NCBI RefSeq assembly: GCF_026003995.1
Contig: NZ_BPIG01000001.1
Coordinates: 937,194-1,001,193 of the forward strand
DNA length: 64,000 nucleotides
Origin: Tepidiforma sp.
GTDB lineage: Bacteria; Chloroflexota; Dehalococcoidia; Tepidiformales; Tepidiformaceae
Direction: 5' to 3'
Part shown: piece by piece, positions 9,136-19,762 of the stretch
How positions within the stretch are numbered: position 1 is the first letter of the stretch
How the letters are laid out: each line of letters opens with the position of its first letter
Program-made: the position numbers and the translations under genes
The notes under the pieces: generated by a model
The model's input: the letters and a program-made list of their open reading frames with translations, nothing else
Databases searched by the model: none
Told to the model about the DNA's origin: nothing

Positions 9136-10273
9136 GGGACGCTCCGGGGGTGTCGAGGCGGACGGCTGACGGTGCGCGGAACGGCGGGCGGCGGATGGGC
9201 AGGCGGCGGTGGCGAAGCAGGCTGCGCCACGTGCCGACGATGCCGGCCGGGAAGAGGAGGACGCTGCCGATGAAGAGCGCGCCGAAGAGGTAGAGCCAGG
9301 TATCGGGGTAGTTTTCGCTGAGGGTGCTCCGCGCCCAGCTCACGAGGATGGCGCCGATGACCGCCCCGGTGATGGTGGCCCGGCCGCCGACGGCGACGAG
9401 CAGGACGAACTCGATCGAGGGGACGATGCCCATGTTGGCCGGCGAGATGATGCCGACCTGCGGCACGTAGAGGGCGCCGGCGAGCCCGGCGAGCGCGGCG
9501 GAGACCGCGAAGACGGCGGCCTTCAGGAGGGTGACGTTGTGCCCGGAGAACCGGACGCGGTCCTCGTCGTCGCGGATGGCGATGAGGAGGCGGCCGAGCG
9601 GGGCGCGGGTGAGCCACGTGGCGAAGAGCATCGTCAGGAGGAGCGTGGCAACCGTGAGGTAGTAGAGCGCATCCTGGGTGGCGCGGTCGGCGAGGGTGAA
9701 GCCGAAAAGGGTGCTGAAGTTGGTGAGGCCGTTGGTGCCGCCGGTGTACTGCTGCTGGCCGACGAAGAAGATGGACAGGATGAGGGCGAGGGCCTGGGTG
9801 ATGATGGAGAAGTACGCGCCTTTGACGCGGCTGCGGAAGACGAGGTAGCCGACCAGGTAGGCGAGGAAGCCCGGTCCGAGGACGGCGGCCGGGAGCGCGA
9901 ACCAGGCGTGTTCGAACGGCTTCCAGAACCAGGGGATGGCGGTCAGGCCGCTCCAGTTCATGAAGTCGGGCAGGCGGCCGTCGGCGTCTTCCATCTTGAG
10001 GTACATGCCCATCGCGTAGCCGCCGAGGCCGAACCAGACGCCGTGGCCGAGGCTGAGCATGCCGGCGTAGCCCCAGAGGAGGTCGATGCCGATGGCGAGG
10101 ATGGCGAAACAGAGGAACTTGGCGAGCAGGTTCTGGCGGAAGTCGGAGAGGAAGGCGGGCGCAAGGAACAGGATGGCGCCGGTCAGGAGGATGGGGACGA
10201 GCGGGCCGGCGAGGCGGAGCAGCTCGCGCGGGCGGGCCCCCGGTGACGTGAGGCGGGCAGTTGCGGCAGTCAT
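9128..10273 (-). CDS. urtC: Urea ABC transporter permease UrtC
   Basis: 381-residue membrane protein of the LivM class with about ten hydrophobic segments. [20 protein letters not shown] and [12 protein letters not shown] are UrtC hallmarks, as is the long loop with [12 protein letters not shown] that distinguishes UrtC from LivM. The start is the ATG at 10273, which has GAGGAG seven bases upstream; a longer open frame reaching into urtB is not supported. It forms the channel with UrtB. The gene lies 11 bases after urtB and overlaps urtD. Confidence 0.94.
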   Translation of the reverse strand: MTAATARLTSPGARPRELLRLAGPLVPILLTGAILFLAPAFLSDFRQNLLAKFLCFAILAIGIDLLWGYAGMLSLGHGVWFGLGGYAMGMYLKMEDADGRLPDFMNWSGLTAIPWFWKPFEHAWFALPAAVLGPGFLAYLVGYLVFRSRVKGAYFSIITQALALILSIFFVGQQQYTGGTNGLTNFSTLFGFTLADRATQDALYYLTVATLLLTMLFATWLTRAPLGRLLIAIRDDEDRVRFSGHNVTLLKAAVFAVSAALAGLAGALYVPQVGIISPANMGIVPSIEFVLLVAVGGRATITGAVIGAILVSWARSTLSENYPDTWLYLFGALFIGSVLLFPAGIVGTWRSLLRHRRLPIRRPPFRAPSAVRLDTPGASHE

Positions 10274-10284
10274 GCGGGAGCTCC

Positions 10285-11184
10285 TCAGCGGGCCGCGCGG
10301 CGGGCGATGATGCCGGCCGGCCGCCACTGGAGGAAGGCGATGACGAGGGCGAAGACGAGGACCTTCGCAACGGAGGCGCTGAGCTGGAATTCGAGCAGGG
10401 CGTTCGCGCCGCCGATGGCGAGCGCCGCGATGGCGGTGCCGACGACCTGGCCGATGCCGCCGAGGATGACGACGAGGAAGGAATCGACGATGTAGTAGGT
10501 GCCGAGCGAGGGGCCGATCGGGCCGAGGAGCGCGAGGGCGCAGCCGGCGAGGCCGGCGAGCCCCGACCCGAGGCCGAAGGTCAGCATATCGACGCGGGGC
10601 GTGCGGACGCCGAGGGCAGCGGCGACTTCGCGGTTCTGCATGGTGGCGCGGGTGCGGCGGCCGGCCGCGGTGCGCACGAGGTAGAGCCAGACGAGCGCGA
10701 TGGCCGCGAGGACCATCGCGATGATGAACAGCCGGATGTAGGGCATGGTGAAGCTGCCGGTGACGGCGATGCCGCCCTGGAGCCACGACGGCGTGGTGAC
10801 CTGGACGTTGGGTGCGCCGAAGATGGACCGGGCCAGCTGCTGGAGGACGAGGCTGACGCCCCAGGTCGCGAGCAGCGTATCGAGCGGCCGGCCGTAGAGG
10901 CGGCGGATGAGGGTGACTTCGAGCCCCATGCCGACGAGCCCGGCGATGGCGAAGGCGGCCGGGAGCGCCAGCAGGAAGCTCACATCGGGGGCGCTGGCAC
11001 CGAGCGGGCCTTCGAGGAGCTGCTGGGCGAGGTAGGCGCAGTAGGCGCCGATCATGATCATCTCGCCGTGGGCCATGTTGATGACGTTCATGAGGCCGAA
11101 GGAGAACGCCAGGCCGATGGCGACGAGCAGGAGAATCGACCCGAGGCTGATGCCGTTGAAGAGCTGTTGAAGCCAGATATCCAA
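10285..11184 (-). CDS. urtB: Urea ABC transporter permease UrtB
   Basis: 299-residue LivH-class permease with about eight membrane segments. The N-terminal [20 protein letters not shown] and [16 protein letters not shown] are conserved in UrtB, as are [20 protein letters not shown] and [20 protein letters not shown]. With UrtC it forms the membrane channel for urea. It follows urtA after a 90-base gap that holds a strong hairpin, a common arrangement where the binding protein is made in excess over the permease. The ATG has a GGAGGGA ribosome-binding site upstream. Confidence 0.94.
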   Translation of the reverse strand: MDIWLQQLFNGISLGSILLLVAIGLAFSFGLMNVINMAHGEMIMIGAYCAYLAQQLLEGPLGASAPDVSFLLALPAAFAIAGLVGMGLEVTLIRRLYGRPLDTLLATWGVSLVLQQLARSIFGAPNVQVTTPSWLQGGIAVTGSFTMPYIRLFIIAMVLAAIALVWLYLVRTAAGRRTRATMQNREVAAALGVRTPRVDMLTFGLGSGLAGLAGCALALLGPIGPSLGTYYIVDSFLVVILGGIGQVVGTAIAALAIGGANALLEFQLSASVAKVLVFALVIAFLQWRPAGIIARRAAR

Positions 11185-11218
11185 CGCTGTCCCTCCGTGA
11201 ACCCGCTGGTGGAATGGA

Positions 11219-11249
11219 GCAGCGGGGGAGGGCAGCCCGCCCCCGCTGC
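11219..11249 (-). promoter_or_regulatory. GC hairpin between urtA and urtB
   Basis: Perfect 10-base-pair stem (GCAGCGGGGG with CCCCCGCTGC) around an 11-base loop, in the 90-base gap after urtA. No U-run follows on the minus strand, so it is not a classical terminator. By analogy with other binding-protein operons it may protect the urtA message or cause partial termination, giving more UrtA than permease. This is inference from position and structure. Confidence 0.5.
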
Positions 11250-11274
11250 GGCTGGAGGCCGGTGCGCCTGTCGG

Positions 11275-12588
11275 CTAGGACTTCTTTTCTTTGGCGAACT
11301 CGGCGCCCCAGGAGTAGGTCTCGAGGTAGGGGTCCGGTTCGACCGGCCCGGGGGTCGCCCAGATTTCGTCGATCAGGGCGTCGCGCCGGATGCGGCCGAT
11401 GCGGACGGTCTTGGAGATGTGGTGGTTGGTCGGGTGGACCTTCACCGGGCCCTCGGGCGCGGCGAATTCGAGGTTCGCCATCGCCTCTTTGACCTTCTCG
11501 ACGTCGGTGGTGCCGGCCTTGTTCGCGGCCATCGCCCAGAGGTGGACAGAGATGTAGGCGGCTTCGACCGGGTCGGAGGTCGGGCGTTTCTTGCCGGATT
11601 TCTCGGTGAAGGCGTGGTAGGCCGGGACGAACTTCTCGTTCTCGGGGGTCTTGACCGTCTGGAAGTAGTTCCAGGCGACGAGGTGGCCCTCCATGACGTC
11701 GCCGCCGATCGCCGCGGCCTCCTCCTCGGCGATGGAGACGGACATTGTGGTGAGGTCCGAGGCCTTGATGCCGGCGTCGCGGAGCTGTTTGAAGAAGGCG
11801 ACGTTGGAGTCGCCGTTCAGGGTGTTGTAGATGACGTCGGCATTGGACGACTTGATCTTGGCGATGAGCGTGGCGTATTCGGTGTGGCCGAGGGGCGTGT
11901 ACTCTTCCGCGATGACTTTGCCGCCAGATGCGCCGAGCTGCGCCTTGATGATCTTGTTGGCGGTGCGGGGGAAGACGTAGTCGGAGCCGACGAGGAAGAA
12001 GTTTTTCTTGCCTTCCTGGAGCAGGTATTCGACCGAGGGGACGATCTGCTGGTTGGTGGTGGCGCCGGTGTAGAAGATGTAGGGCGAGGATTCGAGGCCC
12101 TCGTACTGGACGGGGTAGTAGAGAAGGGCTTTGTTCGATTCGAAGACGGGCAGGACGGCCTTGCGGGAGGCGGAGGTCCAGCAGCCGAAGGTGACGGCGA
12201 CCTTATCGCTCTGGATGAGCTTCTTGGCCTTCTCGGCGAAGGTCGGCCAGTCGGAGGCGCCGTCTTCGACGCGGGGCTCGAGCTTCTTGCCGAGGACGCC
12301 GCCGGCGGCGTTGATCTCCTCGATGGCCATCAGGTCGGCGTCGCGGACGGCGACTTCGGAGACGGCCATGGTGCCGCTGAGCGAGTGGAGAATGCCGACG
12401 CGGATGGTGTCGCCGGACGAGCCGCCGGAGCCGCCCGAGGCGGGCGCGGTGTCGTCGTCGTCGCCTCCGCAGGCGGCGGCGATGGAGGCGATGGCCGGGG
12501 AGATGGCGAGCGCAGCGCCGGCCTTGACGATGGTCCGGCGGCCGAAGCGGCGGCGGAGCCAGTAGTTGTTTTTCGGATCACTGGTCAT
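11275..12588 (-). CDS. urtA: Urea ABC transporter substrate-binding protein UrtA
   Basis: 437 residues. The head contains [13 protein letters not shown] followed by a hydrophobic run and [14 protein letters not shown], a twin-arginine-like signal ending in a lipoprotein Cys, so the protein is probably exported folded and lipid-anchored outside the membrane. An acidic, Gly/Ser-rich linker precedes the periplasmic-binding fold. [35 protein letters not shown] and [20 protein letters not shown] are the UrtA fingerprints that separate urea or short-amide binders from LivJ. Start ATG 12588 has GAGGAG seven bases upstream; the longer frame into ureD is spurious. It supplies urea to UrtBCDE. Confidence 0.93.
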   Translation of the reverse strand: MTSDPKNNYWLRRRFGRRTIVKAGAALAISPAIASIAAACGGDDDDTAPASGGSGGSSGDTIRVGILHSLSGTMAVSEVAVRDADLMAIEEINAAGGVLGKKLEPRVEDGASDWPTFAEKAKKLIQSDKVAVTFGCWTSASRKAVLPVFESNKALLYYPVQYEGLESSPYIFYTGATTNQQIVPSVEYLLQEGKKNFFLVGSDYVFPRTANKIIKAQLGASGGKVIAEEYTPLGHTEYATLIAKIKSSNADVIYNTLNGDSNVAFFKQLRDAGIKASDLTTMSVSIAEEEAAAIGGDVMEGHLVAWNYFQTVKTPENEKFVPAYHAFTEKSGKKRPTSDPVEAAYISVHLWAMAANKAGTTDVEKVKEAMANLEFAAPEGPVKVHPTNHHISKTVRIGRIRRDALIDEIWATPGPVEPDPYLETYSWGAEFAKEKKS

Positions 12589-12608
12589 GAAAAACTCCTC
12601 TCCGTTGT

Positions 12609-12651
12609 TGCCCGGGACGCCTTTCGTGCGAACCCCTGGTGCACCCGGGCA
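12609..12651 (-). promoter_or_regulatory. Hairpin leader between ureD and urtA
   Basis: An 8-base-pair stem (TGCCCGGG at 12644-12651 read on the minus strand, pairing with CCCGGGCA) encloses a 27-base loop in the 89-base gap before urtA. It does not match guanidine riboswitch consensus motifs that I know. It could be an attenuator or simple spacer structure; no -10 box of good quality was found beside it. Confidence 0.35.
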
Positions 12652-12677
12652 TGCAGGAAAGGTAGGAATGGTTCGTT

Positions 12678-13463
12678 TCAGTCGGCTTTCGGGAGTGTTT
12701 CGGGGAGTTTTCCCGGCGATGAACAAATCTTCATGTCGAGGGACTTGCGCATAGCCTCGACACTGCCCTCGACGAAGGCGGCGGCGGCGCCGAGGGATGG
12801 GAAGAGCGCGCGGACGATGGCTCCCGACCCAAGGGGATTCGCTGCAGCGTACGGGAGGGGTTCGAGCGCGGACTTCCACCAGCCGGGGCAGGCGGGGGCC
12901 CATTCGCCGATGGCATAGATGGTCACGGCGACCGGGTCGCCGGCCGGCCAGTCGGAGGCGCGGATGGTCACGTCTTCCCAGAGGAGCAGCGAGGAGCCGA
13001 CGGCGAGGCGCGTCCGGGTGCGGAGGTGGTCGAATCGGCCCTGTTCGTGCGCGACGCGGCCAGGGGCCCACGCCTGGACGACCGCGAGGCAGCCGCCGGG
13101 CTCGACGCGGGCATCGAGCCCGGAGAGGTGGCGGGCGCCGGCGTGGGGGATGAGCGCGCCGGGGACGTAGACGAGCGCGCTCCCGGCGCGGACGCGGAGG
13201 CGCGCCGCCGCGACGGATGCCGCGCCGGCGCGCAGGGGGGTGGCCGCAACGGCCCGCACGACCGCGCGTGCTCCGCCGGAAACGGTGACCGACGTCAGGA
13301 GCCGGTCGGCGGGGAAGCAGCCGTCGCCGAGGAGCTGGTGGTAGACGGTGCGCCAGCCGGTCTCGGCCGGGCCAGGGGTCCAGCGCTGGGGGGTTTCGGC
13401 GTAGGCTTCGGCGAGGCGAGCCGGGCTGCCGGCGGCGAGGACGAGCCGGGCGCGGGAAGTCAC
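12678..13463 (-). CDS. ureD: Urease accessory protein UreD
   Basis: About 261 residues, scaffold of the urease maturation complex with UreF and UreG that delivers nickel to the active site. [20 protein letters not shown] corresponds to the conserved UreD core (usually P-x-P-x-x-PF-x-x-S-R), and [20 protein letters not shown] to its N-terminal half. The sequence is diverged, so recognition leans on position at the end of the urease set. I prefer GTG 13463, which overlaps the ureG stop as GTGA; an ATG at 13496 would lengthen the overlap. The final 20 residues are unusual in being Lys- and Ser-rich. Confidence 0.8.
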   Translation of the reverse strand: MTSRARLVLAAGSPARLAEAYAETPQRWTPGPAETGWRTVYHQLLGDGCFPADRLLTSVTVSGGARAVVRAVAATPLRAGAASVAAARLRVRAGSALVYVPGALIPHAGARHLSGLDARVEPGGCLAVVQAWAPGRVAHEQGRFDHLRTRTRLAVGSSLLLWEDVTIRASDWPAGDPVAVTIYAIGEWAPACPGWWKSALEPLPYAAANPLGSGAIVRALFPSLGAAAAFVEGSVEAMRKSLDMKICSSPGKLPETLPKAD

Positions 13464-14131
13464 CGGCGGAGGGCCGCGACCTGGGACGTGACCCATGCGG
13501 CCACGGCGGCCTGGTCGGCGGGGTCGTTCATGTTCGTGACGAGGATGGGGCGGTCGCCGCGTGCGGCGCGGGCGTCGCGCTCCATCACCTCGAGGCTGGC
13601 GCCGACGTAGGGCGCGAGGTCCTTCTTGTTGATGATGAGGAGGTCGGCGCGGGTCGTCCCCGGGCCGCCTTTGCGCGGGATCTTGTCGCCGCCGGCGACG
13701 TCGATGACGTAGATGACGCGGTCGACGAGCTCGGGGCTGAACGTCGCGGAGAGGTTGTCGCCTCCGCTTTCGATGAGGATGAGTTCGAGGCCGGGGTGAC
13801 GGGCGGCGAGGGTGTCGATCGCCGCGAGATTGAGGGAGGGGTCTTCGCGGATGGCGCTGTGGGGGCAGGCGCCGGTGGCGACGCCGATGATGCGGTCGTC
13901 GGGCAGGGCCGCGTGCGACCGGAGGATGCGGGCGTCCTCCTCGGTGTAGATGTCGTTCGTCACGACGGCGAGGTCGAGCAGGGGGTAGAGCTTGCGGCAG
14001 AGCGCGAGGAGCGTGGACGTCTTGCCGGAGCCGACGGGGCCGGCGACGCCGATGCGGACGATGCCGCGCGGGTCGATCGGGCGGGACCGCGGGGCAGCGG
14101 GGAGTTCGGCGTGGGGGTGGAGACCGGTCAT
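13460..14131 (-). CDS. ureG: Urease accessory GTPase UreG
   Basis: 223-residue SIMIBI-class GTPase that couples GTP hydrolysis to nickel insertion into urease. P-loop GPVGSGKT is at residues 31-38, the nickel-binding CPH motif at 89-91 in [29 protein letters not shown] is the family block, and [13 protein letters not shown] is the base-recognition region. A 22-residue His-poor extension precedes the fold. ATG at 14131 overlaps the ureF stop by four bases. All catalytic motifs are intact. Confidence 0.97.
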   Translation of the reverse strand: MTGLHPHAELPAAPRSRPIDPRGIVRIGVAGPVGSGKTSTLLALCRKLYPLLDLAVVTNDIYTEEDARILRSHAALPDDRIIGVATGACPHSAIREDPSLNLAAIDTLAARHPGLELILIESGGDNLSATFSPELVDRVIYVIDVAGGDKIPRKGGPGTTRADLLIINKKDLAPYVGASLEVMERDARAARGDRPILVTNMNDPADQAAVAAWVTSQVAALRR

Positions 14132-14832
14132 GTGGCGAACATCCTGAAGGGGAGGGTGGGATGGCGGGCGGCGGCGATTTCGAGGACTGGGAACCAGCTG
14201 CCGAACGTCCGCCGGGCGGTGCCGCTGACCGCTGCGTCGACGGCGGCGGCGAGGGCCGGGGCCGCGCCAGCCGCGAGGCGCACGCTGGCCGCAGGGCCGA
14301 TGAGGCCGAGGCGCGCGGCAGCGCTCACGAGGCTGGTCACCGCGCTGAGGCCGAGCGCGGCGAGGCTGTCGCGCACCGGCAGGCCGAGCCGGGCGGCGAG
14401 CGCGCCGAACGCGACCGGGTGGTGGCCCGGGGACGCCCCGCCGAGCACGGCGGCGCGGTACGACCAGCCGCGGAGGGCCGGGTCGAGTTCCGGCGCGAGG
14501 TCGAGGAGGCGGCGGCCCATGGCGGCGCTCGCGGCGCGTTCGCCGGGGAGGGTCAGCGAAACGTCGAATCGTTCGTCGGCGCGGGCGATGGCGCGGTCGG
14601 AAGCGGCTTCAGCCGCGGCGCGGGCGGCGGGCAAGAGCTGCCCGCGCACCGGCTGCGCGATGTAGCGGCGGAGGAGGTCGGCGAGGTCGGGTTCGGCCAC
14701 GAGGCGGCCCTCTGCGGCGAGCGTTTCGAGGCCGTGGCTGTAGGCGAACGCCCCGATGGGGAACGCCGAATCGGCGAGCTGGAAGAGGCGGAGGAGCGGG
14801 AGCGTGCCGGTTTCGCCGTCCATCGGTGGCAC
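14128..14832 (-). CDS. ureF: Urease accessory protein UreF
   Basis: 234-residue all-helical protein that bridges UreD and UreG and gates GTP hydrolysis during nickel loading. [24 protein letters not shown] is the conserved N-terminal block, and [20 protein letters not shown] is the usual C-terminal helix pair. The frame begins at GTG 14832, directly after the ureC stop, or at ATG 14823 three codons later; neither has a good ribosome-binding site, which suggests translation coupled to ureC. Confidence 0.93.
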   Translation of the reverse strand: MPPMDGETGTLPLLRLFQLADSAFPIGAFAYSHGLETLAAEGRLVAEPDLADLLRRYIAQPVRGQLLPAARAAAEAASDRAIARADERFDVSLTLPGERAASAAMGRRLLDLAPELDPALRGWSYRAAVLGGASPGHHPVAFGALAARLGLPVRDSLAALGLSAVTSLVSAAARLGLIGPAASVRLAAGAAPALAAAVDAAVSGTARRTFGSWFPVLEIAAARHPTLPFRMFAT

Positions 14833-16529
<1,697 letters not shown>

Positions 16530-16533
<4 letters not shown>

Positions 16534-16907
16534 TGCAGGAACCCCCGCTCGCGGGCGGCTTCGAGCGCTTCTTCGGGCGAGCGGCCCTCGGCGAGCCGGT
16601 TGAAGCCGATGATCTTGCGCGCGCCGCCGAAGGGGACGAGGCGGACGGTGTGGGACTGCCCGGCTTCGAAGCGGACCGCGGTGCCCGCGGGGATATCGAG
16701 GCGGCGGCCGAAGGCGGCGGCGCGGTCGAAGCGGAGAGCCGCGTTGGCCTCGAAGAAGTGGAAGTGGGAGCCGACCTGGACGGCGCGGTCGCCGGTGTTG
16801 ACGACGTCGAGTTGGACGACGTCGCGGCCGGCATTGATGACGATGTCGCCTTCGCCGAAGAGGATGGCGCCGGGGAGTGCGGGGTCGCTGGTGTGGGGTC
16901 CGCTCAT
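16530..16907 (-). CDS. ureB: Urease beta subunit UreB
   Basis: 125-residue structural subunit of the urease trimer of trimers. [20 protein letters not shown] and [19 protein letters not shown] are signature segments, with [13 protein letters not shown] and the closing RKIIGFN block. The alanine/glutamate-rich C-terminal tail ([19 protein letters not shown]) is longer than in Klebsiella but common in other phyla. Overlaps ureA and ureC by four bases each. Confidence 0.97.
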
Positions 16908-17206
16908 GGGATCGGCTGGTGGAGGGTGACGAGTTTGGTGCCGTCCGGGAAGGTGGCCTCGACCTGGACGCTGTCGATCATCTCGGGGACGCCCTCGAGG
17001 ACGTCGTCGCGGGTGAGGAAGGCGCCCTGCATGGCCATCAGTTCGGCGACAGAGCGGCCGTCGCGGGCGGCCTCGAGGAGGCCGGAGGCGATGACGGCGA
17101 CCGCCTCCGGGTAGTTGAGCTTGAGGCCGCGGGCGCGGCGCTCACGCGCCAGCATGGCGGCGAGGGTGATGAGGAGTTTGTCGACTTCGCGCTCGGTGAG
17201 CCGCAT
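16904..17206 (-). CDS. ureA: Urease gamma subunit UreA
   Basis: 100 residues, exactly the family length. Begins [20 protein letters not shown] and contains [20 protein letters not shown] and the end block [20 protein letters not shown], all standard for UreA. The start ATG at 17206 has AGGAG five bases upstream; a much longer open frame continues upstream across the divergent acyl-CoA dehydrogenase gene and is not real. First gene of the ureABCFGD-urtABCDE unit. Confidence 0.97.
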   Translation of the reverse strand: MRLTEREVDKLLITLAAMLARERRARGLKLNYPEAVAVIASGLLEAARDGRSVAELMAMQGAFLTRDDVLEGVPEMIDSVQVEATFPDGTKLVTLHQPIP

Positions 17207-17375
17207 CGCTGCTCCTGTCGAAGGGGATGGAAGCAAGCTAGGCGGGCGGAGTTTCGGGCATGTTTCACCGGCGGCCGCGACGCAGGTTCGTAACAGGAAC
17301 GCAACGGCGGCAGGCGGCGGTGCGGCGCGAACGGCGTTCGCGTAGAATCCGCGGCACTTCCCGGGGGTGTGATGC
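17207..17375. promoter_or_regulatory. Divergent intergenic region between ureA and acyl-CoA dehydrogenase
   Basis: 169 bases without a gene. On the plus strand TAGAAT at about 17342-17347 is a fair -10 box for the acyl-CoA dehydrogenase, which has a GGGGGTG ribosome-binding stretch before its ATG at 17376. The minus-strand promoter for the urease unit must also lie here but I found no convincing hexamers; no recognisable NtrC or NtcA site was seen. Confidence 0.4.
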
Positions 17376-18554
17376 ATGAGATTCCAGGATTCGCCGGAAC
17401 TGGCCGCGTGGCGCGCGCAGGTGCGGGACTTCGTCGATGAGCACTGGCGCGCTGGCGCGCCGGCGGAAGACGGGGAGGAGAGCCCCTTCGAGGCGCCGCA
17501 GGACGAAGACCGGGTGAAGCGGTGGCTGGACCGGCTGGCCGAGAACGGGTGGATTGCGCCGGCCTGGCCGAAGAAGTACGGCGGGGCCGATATGTCGGTG
17601 CTGGAGCAGTTCGTGCTGAGCCAGGAGCTGCACGAGGCAGGCGCGCCGACGAGCCGGCAGATGCTGAACCTGGTGGGGCCGACGATCATGCTCCACGGCA
17701 CGGAGGAGCAGAAGGCGGAACACCTGCCCCCGATGCTGCGGGGCGAAGTGGCGTGGTGCCAGGGCTTCAGCGAGCCGGGCTCGGGCAGCGACCTCGCGTC
17801 GCTCCAGACGCGGGCGGTACGCGACGGCGACGAGTACGTCGTGAACGGGCAGAAGATCTGGACCTCCGGGGCGCACCGGGCGGACTGGATGTTCATGCTG
17901 GTGCGGACCGACCCGGATGCACCGAAGCACCGCGGCATCAGCTACCTGCTGGTCGACATGAAGTCGCCGGGGATTACGGTGCGGCCGCTGATCAACATGG
18001 CGAATGGGCACGTGTTCAACGAGGTGTTTTTCGAGGACGTGCGGGTGCCGGTGCGGAACCGGGTGGGCGAGGAGCATCGCGGCTGGTACGTGGGGACGAC
18101 GCTGGACTTCGAGCGTTCGAACATCGCGCGGGCGATCACGGCGCGGAAGAACGTGGAACGGATGGCGAAGTACGTCCGGGGACGGGCGGCAGCTGGCCGG
18201 CCCGTCGCGGCAGCCTACCGGCTGGAGGTGGCGGACCGGGCGGTGGAGACGGCGGTGTGCGAACTGCTCTCGTTCGTCGTGATTTCGGTGCAGGCGCGCG
18301 GGGGCGTCCCGAACATGGAGGCCTCGATGTGCAAGATGTACGGGTCGGAGCTTTCGCAGCGGATAGCGCTGACGAAGATGCACCTCACGGGGATGACCGG
18401 CCAGCTGCGGGCGTTCGGCGAGCCGGAGCGGGTGCTGGGGCGAAGCGCGGCGCTGGAGTACATGCAGGTGGTGCCGGCGACGATTGCGGCGGGCACGAGC
18501 GAAATCCAGCGGAACATCATCGCGACGCGCGGGCTGGGGCTGCCGCGGGGGTAG
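17376..18554 (+). CDS. Acyl-CoA dehydrogenase family protein
   Basis: 392-residue flavoprotein of the FadE class common in Actinobacteria and Chloroflexota. [35 protein letters not shown] and [16 protein letters not shown] define the FAD and substrate regions. The C-terminal motif is [20 protein letters not shown], in which Ala replaces the Glu of the IEGGTSE motif seen in the first acyl-CoA dehydrogenase of this window; this variant is widespread in the subfamily, and the base may sit elsewhere. Substrate is unknown. It is divergent from the urease operon and appears to be a single-gene unit. Confidence 0.9.
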   Translation: MRFQDSPELAAWRAQVRDFVDEHWRAGAPAEDGEESPFEAPQDEDRVKRWLDRLAENGWIAPAWPKKYGGADMSVLEQFVLSQELHEAGAPTSRQMLNLVGPTIMLHGTEEQKAEHLPPMLRGEVAWCQGFSEPGSGSDLASLQTRAVRDGDEYVVNGQKIWTSGAHRADWMFMLVRTDPDAPKHRGISYLLVDMKSPGITVRPLINMANGHVFNEVFFEDVRVPVRNRVGEEHRGWYVGTTLDFERSNIARAITARKNVERMAKYVRGRAAAGRPVAAAYRLEVADRAVETAVCELLSFVVISVQARGGVPNMEASMCKMYGSELSQRIALTKMHLTGMTGQLRAFGEPERVLGRSAALEYMQVVPATIAAGTSEIQRNIIATRGLGLPRG

Positions 18555-18632
18555 GGGATGGTGACGCTGGAGGAGTCAGGGAACACCCTTGCCTCGTTGT
18601 AGGCAGCCAGCTTCGGCTGATGTGAAAAAGAC

Positions 18633-18661
18633 TTGGAACTCTCCGCTCACAGTGCTACGTT
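18633..18661 (+). promoter_or_regulatory. Sigma-70-type promoter of the lipoprotein gene
   Basis: TTGGAA (18633-18638), 17-base spacer, TACGTT (18656-18661), in the 135-base gap before the lipoprotein gene. The hexamers and spacing are good for a housekeeping promoter. The position argues against the longer reading frame that would begin inside the -35 box and supports the start at 18690. Confidence 0.55.
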
Positions 18662-18689
18662 ACGGCCGATTCTTCCGGTGGAGCCAACA

Positions 18690-19457
18690 ATGCGGGGAGA
18701 TCGGCTGACGGTCGGCATTCTGATCGCAACGAGCGCCTTCCTCTTGGTGAGTTGCTCAAACGAAGGCGAGCGAATTGTCGCGGAATTGACGCCGTCATCA
18801 CCAACCAATGTGCAGGCGACGCCAGGTGGCACGAAGACCCCTCCGACGGCCGCCCAAACAGCGACTCCGACCCCGAGCGCTACTCCCACGCCGACCTCGA
18901 CTCCGACGCCAACGCCGACCCCTGACCCGCTGCCAATGGTCTTCTCGGGCAACGGGCCAGACATCGTGGACATTAGGGCGATCGGTGACACACCTGCCCT
19001 CCTCTATGTCAAAGGGAACAGCTCACGACGCCATTTTGCAGTTACAGGATACGATGCAAATCAAGGCAGGACGGACCTCTTTGTCAATACGACGGATCCT
19101 TACGAAGGGATCGTTCCGCTCAATTTCTCTGGTTATGAAACTACCGCCTTCCTTGAGGTAACAGCCACCGGATCATGGACCATTGAAATCAGGTCGTTAC
19201 GGACAGCGCGGGTCGGGAGGTCCGGAGAAGTCATCTCGGGCAAGGGCGACGATGTCATCATCACTCCCGGCCATCCAGTTTTCGCTGAGATTACAGGAAA
19301 TAGCTCGAAAAGATATTTTGGCGTCAAAGCTTACGGCAAGACCTCCAAGCTTCTCGTGAACACGACTGATCAGTACTCGGGAAAATCTATCCTTCCGCAG
19401 GAAACCATCGTCGTCGTCGTAACGGCAGCGGGAGACTGGCAAATCCGTTTCGATTGA
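18690..19457 (+). CDS. Lipoprotein with two related C-terminal domains
   Basis: 255 residues. Signal peptide of about 22 residues ends in the lipobox LVSC, so the protein is probably anchored outside the membrane. A Thr-Pro-rich linker (TPTPTSTPTPTPTP) follows. Then come two related units of about 80 residues: each has an F/I-SGxGxDxV opening, a GNSSxRxF core, an LVNTTDxY block and a closing TAxGxWxI strand. This layout recalls an uncharacterised beta-sandwich domain seen in actinobacterial secreted proteins. GC content is visibly lower than in neighbouring genes, which may mean recent transfer. No catalytic motif is seen; binding or surface display is possible but unproven. Confidence 0.75.
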   Translation: MRGDRLTVGILIATSAFLLVSCSNEGERIVAELTPSSPTNVQATPGGTKTPPTAAQTATPTPSATPTPTSTPTPTPTPDPLPMVFSGNGPDIVDIRAIGDTPALLYVKGNSSRRHFAVTGYDANQGRTDLFVNTTDPYEGIVPLNFSGYETTAFLEVTATGSWTIEIRSLRTARVGRSGEVISGKGDDVIITPGHPVFAEITGNSSKRYFGVKAYGKTSKLLVNTTDQYSGKSILPQETIVVVVTAAGDWQIRFD

Positions 19458-19498
19458 GACCATTCGGCTGGGGCGAGCCATGGTGAGGCGGGCGGGCT

Positions 19499-19762
19499 TC
19501 AGCCGCCGCCGAGCGCGGGGACGATCGTGACCTCGGCCGCGGGGCCGAGCGCGTCGTGGAGGGCGAGCGGCACGATTTCGCCGTCGACGGCGAAGGCGAG
19601 TTCGGGACGGAGCCGGCCCTCCTCGACCACACGGGCGTAGAAGCCGGGGCAGCGGGCATCGACGGCGCGCAGCAGCTCCTCGACCGTTGCCGCTGGAACG
19701 TCGAGCTCCTGCGACCCCCCGCAGAGGTTGCGGAGGGCCGCAGGGATGACGACGCGGGCCAT
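19499..19762 (-). CDS. MoaD/ThiS family protein
   Basis: 87-residue beta-grasp protein ending in Gly-Gly (PALGGG), the residues that are thiocarboxylated in sulfur carriers such as MoaD and ThiS. The VVIPAALRNLCGGSQELDV start and VEELLRAVDARCPGF helix fit MoaD. It is the last gene of the molybdenum hydroxylase operon and its ATG shares one base with the large-subunit stop, so a role in supplying sulfur for molybdopterin is the natural reading. Whether it serves the general cofactor pathway or only this enzyme cannot be told. Confidence 0.88.
   Translation of the reverse strand: MARVVIPAALRNLCGGSQELDVPAATVEELLRAVDARCPGFYARVVEEGRLRPELAFAVDGEIVPLALHDALGPAAEVTIVPALGGG

Noticed and set aside
12589..12677. 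Guanidine or urea-type riboswitch before urtA
   Set aside because: A hairpin is present but none of the guanidine aptamer motifs I know can be matched, and no second conserved element is seen.
10261..12918. Very long open frame (885 codons) on the plus strand opposite urtB and urtA
   Set aside because: Asp/Gly/Glu-rich low-complexity translation with no family likeness; it is antisense to two well-recognised genes and arises from the high GC content. The same applies to long frames opposite ureC (14161-16929), the hydroxylase large subunit (19825-22086) and aroKB (55422-57116).
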